Origin: an uncultured Bacteroidales bacterium
GTDB lineage: Bacteria; Bacteroidota; Bacteroidia; Bacteroidales; Paludibacteraceae
NCBI GenBank assembly: GCA_946403215.1
Contig: CAMIZG010000016.1
Location: forward strand, 1-38,759
DNA: 38,759 bases
Reading direction: 5' to 3'
Shown here: positions 14,458 through 21,331 of the stretch, one piece after another
How positions within the stretch are numbered: the first letter of the stretch is position 1
Layout: the number at the start of each line of letters is the position of its first letter
The notes under the pieces: model-generated
What the model was told of the DNA's origin: nothing
What the model saw: the letters and a program-made list of their open reading frames with translations, nothing else
Databases searched by the model: none
Program-made: the position numbers and the translations under genes

Positions 14458-15498
14458 ATGAGCATAAGTGAACGTATATCAGGCTTACTAAGCCAAATTG
14501 AAAGCATGAGTGCCGCCAACGCCGAGGAACTTGAGGCGTTGCGCATCAAGTATCTGAGCAAGAAAGGCGAGATCGCTGCGCTGTTTTCCGAGTTCCGCAA
14601 TGTTCCAAACGAGCAGAAGAAAGAGGTAGGCGCGCAGCTCAATGCCCTGAAGGATAAAGCAACCGAGCGCATGAATTGTTTGAAAGATCAGTTTGAGCAA
14701 GCCACGCAGTTGCAAGACAAGCCCGACCTGACGCGTACTCCCGACCCTATCGCACTGGGCACGAGGCATCCGCTTTCACTCGTGCGAGAGGAGATCATCG
14801 ACATCTTTGCACGCATTGGCTTTGTTGTTGCTGATGGACCTGAGGTTGAGGACGACCAACACGTTTTCGGGATGCTGAACTTTGCACCAGAACACCCAGC
14901 ACGCGACATGCAGGACACGTTCTTCATCGAAAAGGAGCAAGGTGTGCAGAAACCCACCGACATATTGCTACGTACCCATACATCAAGTGTTCAAACACGC
15001 GTCATGACCCAGCAGAAACCGCCTATCCGCGTGCTTTGCCCGGGACGCGTTTATCGCAACGAAGCCATTAGCGCACGTGCACACTGTTTCTTCCACCAGA
15101 TTGAGGGACTGTACATCGACAAAAACGTGAGCTTTGCCGACCTCAGGGAAGTGCTGCTGTACCTGGCAAAAGAACTATTCGGACAGGAAACAAAGATCCG
15201 TCTGCGTCCGTCGTACTTCCCCTTCACCGAACCCAGTGCAGAGATGGATATATCCTGTAACATCTGCGGCGGTACAGGTTGCAGCTTCTGCAAAGGTACA
15301 GGCTGGGTAGAGATCCTCGGCTGCGGCATGGTTGATCCTAATGTACTGGAGAGCTGCGGCATTGACTCCAAGGTATATAGCGGATACGCCTTTGGTTTGG
15401 GCGTTGAGCGCGTCACGAACCTCAAGTACAGAGTGAAAGACCTGCGTTTGTTCTCCGAAAACGACGTACGGTTCCTCCGTCAGTTCGAATCATGCTAA
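14458..15498 (+). CDS. pheS: Phenylalanyl-tRNA synthetase alpha subunit
   Basis: PheS is the catalytic alpha subunit of the alpha2-beta2 enzyme that charges tRNA-Phe. The start at 14458 (MSISERI) gives 347 residues, the family norm. An N-terminal coiled-coil region (about 1-90) precedes the class II core: motif 2 region HCFFHQIEGLYID, the CNICGGTGCSFCKGTGW segment with C-x2-C-x4-C-x2-C spacing, and motif 3 GYAFGLGVERV near the C-terminus. pheT is not in the window; it is encoded separately, as often in Bacteroidota. It has its own promoter and lies upstream of lpd with a 120-base gap containing an 11-bp repeat array. Confidence 0.97.
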   Translation: MSISERISGLLSQIESMSAANAEELEALRIKYLSKKGEIAALFSEFRNVPNEQKKEVGAQLNALKDKATERMNCLKDQFEQATQLQDKPDLTRTPDPIALGTRHPLSLVREEIIDIFARIGFVVADGPEVEDDQHVFGMLNFAPEHPARDMQDTFFIEKEQGVQKPTDILLRTHTSSVQTRVMTQQKPPIRVLCPGRVYRNEAISARAHCFFHQIEGLYIDKNVSFADLREVLLYLAKELFGQETKIRLRPSYFPFTEPSAEMDISCNICGGTGCSFCKGTGWVEILGCGMVDPNVLESCGIDSKVYSGYAFGLGVERVTNLKYRVKDLRLFSENDVRFLRQFESC

Positions 15499-15561
15499 CC
15501 AGCCATAAGCCCCTGCTCAACCCCAGTAAAATCAAGGAGTGCAGCGGAGATGTATTAGGCT

Positions 15562-15605
15562 ATTAACACGTGATTAACATGTGATTAACACGTGATTCAT
15601 TAACA
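15562..15605. repeat. 11-bp periodic CACGTG array between pheS and lpd
   Basis: ATTAACACGTG (15562-15572), ATTAACATGTG (15573-15583) and ATTAACACGTG (15584-15594) are followed by a partial unit (15595-15605). The palindromic CACGTG core repeats once per helical turn, 14 bases before the lpd start from the last partial unit. It may be an operator; no -33/-7 promoter was recognised in this gap. Confidence 0.75.
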
Positions 15606-15618
15606 TACGACACAAAAC

Positions 15619-16950
15619 ATGCATTTTTTAGCCATCATAGGCGGCGGTCCGGCGGGATACACGGCAGCCGAGCAAGCCGCAAAAGCCGGTAAAGACGTTA
15701 TTCTCTTCGAGCAGAACGCCTTAGGCGGTACATGTCTGAACGTAGGCTGCATACCAACCAAAACCCTGCTCTATAGCGCCAAGCAGTACCATAACGCCAC
15801 ACACTCGCAGAAGTTCGGCGTATCAGCGGAGAACGTCACCTACGACTTCGCTGCCATGCAGAAGCGCAAAACTATCGTGGTGCGCAAACTCGTTGCTGGC
15901 ATCAAGCAACGGCTTAACAATGAGCACTGTACGCTAGTCAGCGGAACAGCAACAGTCGTAAGCCGTACAGACGACTGCGTGACGATTGCATGCAACGGCG
16001 AGACCTATGAGGCTGAGAACCTGCTCATCTGCACAGGCTCCACCAACTTCGTGCCACCGATTCCGGGCATACAGGATAATCCCGCCGTGTGGGACAGCAC
16101 AGCCGCACTGGCAGCCACCGAACTGCCTAAATCAGTCATCATAGTGGGTGGCGGAGTGATAGGCATGGAGTTTGCTACGCTGTATAACGAACTGGGCATA
16201 CCGGTCACGATCATCGAGGCGCTTCCCCGCATCCTCGCCACACTCGACGAGAGCATAAGCGCATACATCACACCTGTTTATGCCAAACGCGGCGTGACAA
16301 TCCTAACCAACACCAAGGTCACAGCCTGCGAAGGCCAACGGCTGATGGCTAACGGACAATGGCTGGAGGCTGACAAAATCCTGATCAGCGTTGGTCGCCG
16401 CGCTAATATCCAAGGTTTGGAAGCACTGACCGATCTTGAGTACAACCGCGGAGCAATCGTTGTGGACGATTTCATGCGCACCAACCTGAAGAACGTTTAT
16501 GCCGCAGGGGATGTGACCGGCAAGATCATGCTCGCGCATGTTGCATCCCGTCAGGCCGAAGTAGCCGTAGGACGCATGCTCAAGCAGATTCCCGTGCAGC
16601 GCATTGCATACAATGCTATCCCGTCGGTTGTATATACCAACCCCGAGATTGCCACTGTAGGCATCTGCGAAGACGCACTGGAAGGATGTGAGGCGCACAC
16701 ACTGCCTATGACGTACTCCGGACGATTCATGGCTGAGAACGAAGGAGAGACAGGCCTCTGCAAACTGGTCATCAACACCAAGTCACAAGCCATCATGGGG
16801 GTGCATCTGGTAGGCAACCCGTCGTCGGAATTCATAGCCGCTGCATCCTTTGCCGTACGCATGGGATACACTCTGCCGGAGTTCAAGCAGGTGGTATTCC
16901 CCCACCCGACAGTTTCAGAAATCATCCGCGAAGTGGTAATTGATAATTGA
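15619..16950 (+). CDS. lpdA: Dihydrolipoyl dehydrogenase (E3)
   Basis: This FAD flavoenzyme re-oxidises dihydrolipoamide in 2-oxoacid dehydrogenase or glycine-cleavage complexes. Seen: FAD-binding GGGPAGYTAAEQA near the start, the redox disulfide GGTCLNVGCIPTK, the NAD-binding VGGGVIGMEFA, the second FAD motif YAAGDVTG, and the C-terminal dimerisation domain with the active-site pair in FPHPTVSE. Length is 443 residues, slightly short of the usual 460-475. Residues 239-250 (GQRLMANGQWLE) are encoded by heptamer repeats and shorten or replace a loop before DKILISVGR. The stop lies within another heptamer tract that leads to nadA. No E1 or E2 genes are nearby, so its partner complex is unknown. 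Confidence 0.93.
   Translation: MHFLAIIGGGPAGYTAAEQAAKAGKDVILFEQNALGGTCLNVGCIPTKTLLYSAKQYHNATHSQKFGVSAENVTYDFAAMQKRKTIVVRKLVAGIKQRLNNEHCTLVSGTATVVSRTDDCVTIACNGETYEAENLLICTGSTNFVPPIPGIQDNPAVWDSTAALAATELPKSVIIVGGGVIGMEFATLYNELGIPVTIIEALPRILATLDESISAYITPVYAKRGVTILTNTKVTACEGQRLMANGQWLEADKILISVGRRANIQGLEALTDLEYNRGAIVVDDFMRTNLKNVYAAGDVTGKIMLAHVASRQAEVAVGRMLKQIPVQRIAYNAIPSVVYTNPEIATVGICEDALEGCEAHTLPMTYSGRFMAENEGETGLCKLVINTKSQAIMGVHLVGNPSSEFIAAASFAVRMGYTLPEFKQVVFPHPTVSEIIREVVIDN
16333..16367. repeat. Heptamer tandem repeat inside lpd
   Basis: Five units, GGCCAAC, GGCTGAT, GGCTAAC, GGACAAT and GGCTGGA, encode residues 239-250 of the dehydrogenase. Confidence 0.8.
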
Positions 16951-16963
16951 CAATTGACAGTTA
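16936..16963. repeat. Heptamer tandem repeat at the lpd/nadA junction
   Basis: GTAATTG, ATAATTG, ACAATTG and ACAGTTA contain the last lpd codons, its TGA stop (16948-16950) and the 13-base spacer immediately before the nadA ATG at 16964. Confidence 0.85.
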
Positions 16964-17908
16964 ATGAACGAACAGACAAATATACAACAGCTTATCCGCG
17001 ACCTGGCCAAAGAGAAGAACGCCGTAATCATGGCGCACTACTACCAGCGTCCTGAGGTGCAGGAGGTAGCCGACTTCATCGGCGACAGCCTTGCTCTGGC
17101 GCAACAAGCCGCCAAAACTGATGCCGACATAATTGTTCTGTGCGGCGTACACTTCATGGCCGAAACAGCCAAAATCCTCTGTCCGGGCAAGAAAGTGCTC
17201 ATCCCCGATGCTGACGCCGGCTGCTCGCTGGCCGACAGCTGCAAGGCAGCAGATCTCCGCGCATGGAAAAAGGCTCATCCTGGCTACCAAGTGATTTCCT
17301 ACGTGAACACCTCGGCTGATGTGAAGGCGCTAACCGACATAGTTGTCACTTCATCCAATGCACTGAAGATCGTGCAGTCTATACCTGCAAACCAGCCTAT
17401 CCTATTCGGTCCCGACCAGAACCTCGGTCGATACATCAACCAGATGACTGGGCGGGAAATGACACTATGGGACGGCGCGTGCCATGTACACTCCCGCTTC
17501 AGCGTAGAGGCACTCATCACCATGAAGAAGGAGCACCCCGATGCACCCGTATTAGCGCACCCAGAGTGCAAACAAGCCATTCTGACTCTGGCCGATGTTA
17601 TCGGCTCGACCCAAGCTCTTCTCAATTACGTCAAGAAGCACACTGACACACGCAAGTTCATCATCGCCACAGAGACCGGCGTACTGCATGAGATGCAGAA
17701 AGCATGCCCGGAAGCCACGTTCCTGCCTGTACCTCCTGAGGTCACGGAAGGTGTAGGCTGCGCATGCAACGAATGCGAATACATGCGCATGGTGACACTC
17801 GACAAGCTGTACAATTGCCTCGTCAACGAAACTCCTGAAGTAATAGTTAATCCCGAGATTGCTGCAAAAGCCATATTACCCATCCAAAAAATGTTAGCTC
17901 TATCATGA
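16964..17908 (+). CDS. nadA: Quinolinate synthase A
   Basis: NadA condenses iminoaspartate with dihydroxyacetone phosphate to give quinolinate, the de novo NAD precursor, using an oxygen-sensitive [4Fe-4S] cluster. Seen: IMAHYYQRPEVQEVADFIGDS near the start, cluster cysteines in VLCGVHFMAETA, in DGACHVHSRF and in GCACNECEYMRM, and the PDADAGCSLADSC segment. Length is 314 residues, normal for the short bacterial form. nadB and nadC are not in the window. It begins 13 bases after lpd and its stop overlaps the acyl-CoA ligase start as ATGA, so the three are likely one transcript although the pathways differ. Confidence 0.96.
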   Translation: MNEQTNIQQLIRDLAKEKNAVIMAHYYQRPEVQEVADFIGDSLALAQQAAKTDADIIVLCGVHFMAETAKILCPGKKVLIPDADAGCSLADSCKAADLRAWKKAHPGYQVISYVNTSADVKALTDIVVTSSNALKIVQSIPANQPILFGPDQNLGRYINQMTGREMTLWDGACHVHSRFSVEALITMKKEHPDAPVLAHPECKQAILTLADVIGSTQALLNYVKKHTDTRKFIIATETGVLHEMQKACPEATFLPVPPEVTEGVGCACNECEYMRMVTLDKLYNCLVNETPEVIVNPEIAAKAILPIQKMLALS

Positions 17909-19566
17909 ACCAACACTATTTTACCTACTTGAGCAATGTGGCGTCCCGTCAATGGAACGACCTCGCTCTATCCGATTACAACGAGCCTCAGCAATACACT
18001 TTCGGTGAACTGGCTGCCACGATTCTTCGCTTGCACCAATTGTTCAAACTATTGGGCGTAAAGGAGGGCGACAAGATTGCCTTGTGCGGCCGCAACTGCG
18101 CCAACTGGGCGGTGGCTTATCTGGCTATAATGTCCTACAAAGCCGTCGTCGTTTCTATCCTTCAGGACTTCAAAGCCGAAGATATCGAGCATCTGTTGGA
18201 TCACTCCGACTCCAAACTGCTGTTCGTTGGACCTTATGTTTGGAAAGACCTGTCAACGATCATCACGGACAAAGTAATACAAAAGAAGAGCGGCAAACTG
18301 CAGGCCGTTATCAGCCTGCCGGACTGGAGTTGTCTGCGTGCCAAAGACGAATCGCTCGTACCGGATGCCGACCAACTGGAAGCCGCATTCCGCAAGATTT
18401 ATCCGCGCGGCATAACTACTGATGATTTCCGGTTTGATCTGGACGCAGACGCTCTGTGCCTGATTAACTATACTTCCGGTTCTACCGGTTCGCCGAAGGG
18501 CGTCATGCTCAACGGGCGTTCGCTGAGCAACAATGTGGAGACCGGTATGTCAATGCTACCCGTTGATCCGGGACAACGACTTGTTTCTATGCTGCCTTTG
18601 GCGCACATGTTCGGACAGGTGTGTGAGTTCCTTTACCCGCTTTGCTCAGGAACACATATCTACTTCCTGACCAAGAGCCCGACACCTTCGATCCTGCTCA
18701 AAGCCATGCAGGAAGTTAAGCCGTATATAGTGGTAACGGTACCTCTTGTGATTGAGAAGATCTACAAGAAGAATATCAATCCCTTGCTCTCACGTAAGGC
18801 AATCAAGTTCTTCTGGCGCATACCTCTCACGGGCCAGGCTATCCGTCGCAAGGTTCGCAAGGCACTCACCACAGCGTTTGGCGGCGAGTTGCGCTACTTC
18901 ATCTGCGGCGGCGCTGCCATCAGCCCGGATGTCGAGGCGTGCATGAAAGATATCAAGTTCCCTATCTCCGTAGGCTATGGAATGACGGAATGCGGACCAC
19001 TCATTGGCGGCAATCCCCCTAAGTACTTCGTCGCTCATTCGGGTGGCGTGCCGGTGCCGAACATGGAAGTGATGATTGACCAACCTAACCAGTACGGCGT
19101 GGGCGAGATACTCGTTCGCGGTGAAAATGTGATGATGGGCTATTACAAGAACGAGGAAGCAACCATTGCAGCATTTACCGACGATGGTTGGATGCGTACA
19201 GGTGACCTCGGATGCCTGGACAAACATAAGAATATATTCATCAAGGGACGCAACAAGACGATGATCCTCGGTGCTTCAGGCCAGAATATTTACCCCGAGG
19301 AAATTGAGGACAAGCTCAACAACCTGGAAGGTGTAGGCGAGTCAATTATCGTAGAGCGCGAAGGACGGTTGGTAGGTCTCGTGTTCCCCGACGAGCAGGT
19401 GTCACGAGGCATGAGCATCGAGGCGCTACGCGAACTGATGAAACAGAACGTAGCTAAGCTCAACAAACTCATCCCGGGTTATTCGCAAGTATCAGACATC
19501 GAACTCAAGGACGAACCGTTTGAGAAGACACCGAAGAAATCCATCAAGCGCTTCATGTACAAATAA
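17905..19566 (+). CDS. Long-chain fatty-acid-CoA ligase (AMP-binding)
   Basis: This adenylate-forming enzyme activates fatty acids to acyl-CoA at the inner membrane face. The P-loop YTSGSTGSPKGV is near residues 190-201, the GYGMTECGP motif near 352-360, the TGDLG hinge region near 432-436, and the C-terminal lid contains GRNKTMILGASGQNIYPEEIE. The near-final Lys in KTPKKSIKR is the likely catalytic adenylation lysine. Length is 553 residues; bacterial FadD-like proteins are 550-600. It overlaps nadA by four bases. The last codons and stop are repeated downstream in a 20-bp tandem array. Fatty-acid chain preference is not predictable. Confidence 0.92.
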   Translation: MNQHYFTYLSNVASRQWNDLALSDYNEPQQYTFGELAATILRLHQLFKLLGVKEGDKIALCGRNCANWAVAYLAIMSYKAVVVSILQDFKAEDIEHLLDHSDSKLLFVGPYVWKDLSTIITDKVIQKKSGKLQAVISLPDWSCLRAKDESLVPDADQLEAAFRKIYPRGITTDDFRFDLDADALCLINYTSGSTGSPKGVMLNGRSLSNNVETGMSMLPVDPGQRLVSMLPLAHMFGQVCEFLYPLCSGTHIYFLTKSPTPSILLKAMQEVKPYIVVTVPLVIEKIYKKNINPLLSRKAIKFFWRIPLTGQAIRRKVRKALTTAFGGELRYFICGGAAISPDVEACMKDIKFPISVGYGMTECGPLIGGNPPKYFVAHSGGVPVPNMEVMIDQPNQYGVGEILVRGENVMMGYYKNEEATIAAFTDDGWMRTGDLGCLDKHKNIFIKGRNKTMILGASGQNIYPEEIEDKLNNLEGVGESIIVEREGRLVGLVFPDEQVSRGMSIEALRELMKQNVAKLNKLIPGYSQVSDIELKDEPFEKTPKKSIKRFMYK

Positions 19567-19630
19567 TACGCTTTATGTACAACTAAACCGCATTACGTAC
19601 AAATAAAACGCCTTATGAACAAATAAAAAA
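19551..19630. repeat. 20-bp tandem repeat echoing the end of the acyl-CoA ligase gene
   Basis: Four exact-length units occupy 19551-19570, 19571-19590, 19591-19610 and 19611-19630, for example CTTTATGTACAACTAAACCG (second unit). The first unit is the end of the gene itself (Phe-Met-Tyr-Lys-stop). Each unit carries a TAA, at 19564, 19584, 19604 and 19624, and because 20 is not divisible by three these stops cover all three frames. Confidence 0.92.
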
Positions 19631-19649
19631 GTGCCCTCACCGGGCACTT
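19621..19649 (-). terminator. Intrinsic terminator of ruvX
   Basis: On the minus strand, AAGTGCCC, a five-base loop GGTGA and GGGCACTT are followed by a T-rich run. The ruvX TGA stop (complement of 19637-19639) lies inside the loop, so the reading frame ends within the terminator. Confidence 0.88.
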
Positions 19650-20056
19650 ATCGAATCCAGATAGGATTCAAGGATGATGCAGGCCGCAAGTTTATCGACC
19701 TGCATCTTGTTTTGTCGGTCTTTCTTCTTCATGCCTCCGGTAATCATCGCCTGATGTGCCAGCACACTGGTAAAGCGCTCATCAAACTCGATAACCGGTA
19801 TATTCGGCAGTTTGGCACGCAGTTGTTGCTCAAAGGCGCGAATAGCCGGCACCGTTTCGCTATCTTGACCATTCATCTGCCGGGGATAACCCACCACAAT
19901 AGTATCAACTTGCTCGCGGCACACGTAGTCCTGAAGCCAGGAGAGCAATTGAGTGGTCTCCACCGTAAGCAACGGATTAGCCGTTATTCGGAGTGTATCC
20001 GTAACGGCTAATCCTGTGCGTCGCTTACCATAGTCAATGGCGAGAATTCGTCCCAT
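19637..20056 (-). CDS. ruvX: YqgF/RuvX family nuclease (pre-16S rRNA processing)
   Basis: A 139-residue RNase H-fold protein with the family motifs ILAIDYGKRRTGLAVTD at the N-terminus (catalytic Asp8), IVVGYPRQMNG in the middle, and FDERFTSVLA plus the late Asp in KMQVDKLAA. The family is essential in many bacteria and finishes the 5' end of 16S rRNA; a Holliday junction resolvase role was proposed earlier. It follows the TPR gene by 22 bases and ends inside its own terminator hairpin, so it closes the gyrA-TPR-ruvX run. Confidence 0.93.
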   Translation of the reverse strand: MGRILAIDYGKRRTGLAVTDTLRITANPLLTVETTQLLSWLQDYVCREQVDTIVVGYPRQMNGQDSETVPAIRAFEQQLRAKLPNIPVIEFDERFTSVLAHQAMITGGMKKKDRQNKMQVDKLAACIILESYLDSISAR

Positions 20057-20078
20057 GAATAGTAAGCCTTATCGGTTT

Positions 20079-21320
20079 TTAATAGTTCTGCATCTCAGCG
20101 GAGAGTTCCTCATACTCCTTATCCATGCGCAGACGATAATAGCACTGGCGCAAGGGGCGAGCATACTGCACATCACCGGGAGCGAGTTCATGAGCCTTCT
20201 GGTAGTATGGCAGAGCCTGCTTGAGGACTTCATCACTCTGCTTCTTGACGGCCATGTACTCTTTCTGCGAGAGGTTGTCTGTTCCTTCGAGCATCACGGT
20301 AGCTTTATCAGAATATGCATATGCATAGTTCAGGTAGTACTCAGGATTTTGGGGATCTATGGAGATGGCTTTATCGAAGTATGTGAATGACTCATCAAAG
20401 CGGCGGAGCGTACTGAGCAACGTAGCCTTGGTGTGGTAGTATTGTGCCTGCGAGGGATCGTTCTCAATAGCACGGTCAAGATAAGCCACAGCGCCCAAAG
20501 TATCTTTAGCCTGAACGAGGTCATTGATCATGTTCTGGATAAACCACGACTCCTTGGGGAAGCGCTCAATAGCTTCAGTCAGTTTGGCCTTGGCTACTTC
20601 GGGCTGACCTTTGAGTTTGTACAGGTCATAGTAGTACTGGTAAGCTGTTATCTCGTGAGCAGGATCTGCAGCTATGCGCTCAGCCATTGCCAGTGCTTCA
20701 TCATATGCCTTGGCACGATAGTAGTACGACAGAGCGTAACCCATGTACTGGTAGTACGTGGTATCCTTAACCATTTTAGCCTGCAACTTTGCATCCTGCA
20801 TGCACTCCAGATCAGGTATATCGCAGTGAAGTTTGAAGGCATTGGCCACACCCATGTCATCATTCTGTTCAGCCAGGTATGAGGCGTAGATAGCCAGATC
20901 CTGCTTCTGGAAGTATTCCAGCAATCTCTCAGCAATGTTCTTGCGCGTCTTCAGGTCATACTTGGGATTACCCTTCTTGTCGTAGGTCGGAATCATTGCC
21001 AAAGAGTCAGCCACCTTCCAGTATGCCATACTCTCAACTACAGCTGCACCCTTGGTGGCATTATCGACGGACTGTCCCAACTGCCCCATGAGCCAGATGT
21101 TCTCGTTCTGCGAATAACCGATAAGCCCGGCAACATACCACGTTTCTGCCAGGTTCTTTGTCTCCTCGTTCTCCAGAGCCCCCTTGATGGCTGCGCGAGC
21201 AGCGTCAAAATCCGGAGTCTCCTGCATTGCAAGGTTCTTAGCCGAACGAACGGCGGATTTCTGAGCAAAGCAGCTTGCACTTATCAGCACCAATGCTGCC
21301 AGGAATAAAGTCTTTTTCAT
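20079..21320 (-). CDS. Exported tetratricopeptide-repeat protein
   Basis: A 413-residue protein with a signal peptide (MKKTLFLAALVLISASCFAQ) and several TPR units, best seen in DTLGAVAYLDRAIENDPSQAQ and RRFDESFTYFDKAISIDPQN, with a further repeat near the C-terminus. TPRs are protein-binding scaffolds, and the protein would act in the periplasm or at the outer membrane. A cysteine lies four residues before the likely cleavage point but the lipobox is poor. It starts eleven bases after the gyrA stop and precedes ruvX. Function and partner are unknown. Confidence 0.85.
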   Translation of the reverse strand: MKKTLFLAALVLISASCFAQKSAVRSAKNLAMQETPDFDAARAAIKGALENEETKNLAETWYVAGLIGYSQNENIWLMGQLGQSVDNATKGAAVVESMAYWKVADSLAMIPTYDKKGNPKYDLKTRKNIAERLLEYFQKQDLAIYASYLAEQNDDMGVANAFKLHCDIPDLECMQDAKLQAKMVKDTTYYQYMGYALSYYYRAKAYDEALAMAERIAADPAHEITAYQYYYDLYKLKGQPEVAKAKLTEAIERFPKESWFIQNMINDLVQAKDTLGAVAYLDRAIENDPSQAQYYHTKATLLSTLRRFDESFTYFDKAISIDPQNPEYYLNYAYAYSDKATVMLEGTDNLSQKEYMAVKKQSDEVLKQALPYYQKAHELAPGDVQYARPLRQCYYRLRMDKEYEELSAEMQNY

Positions 21321-21331
21321 TTCTGTATTGT

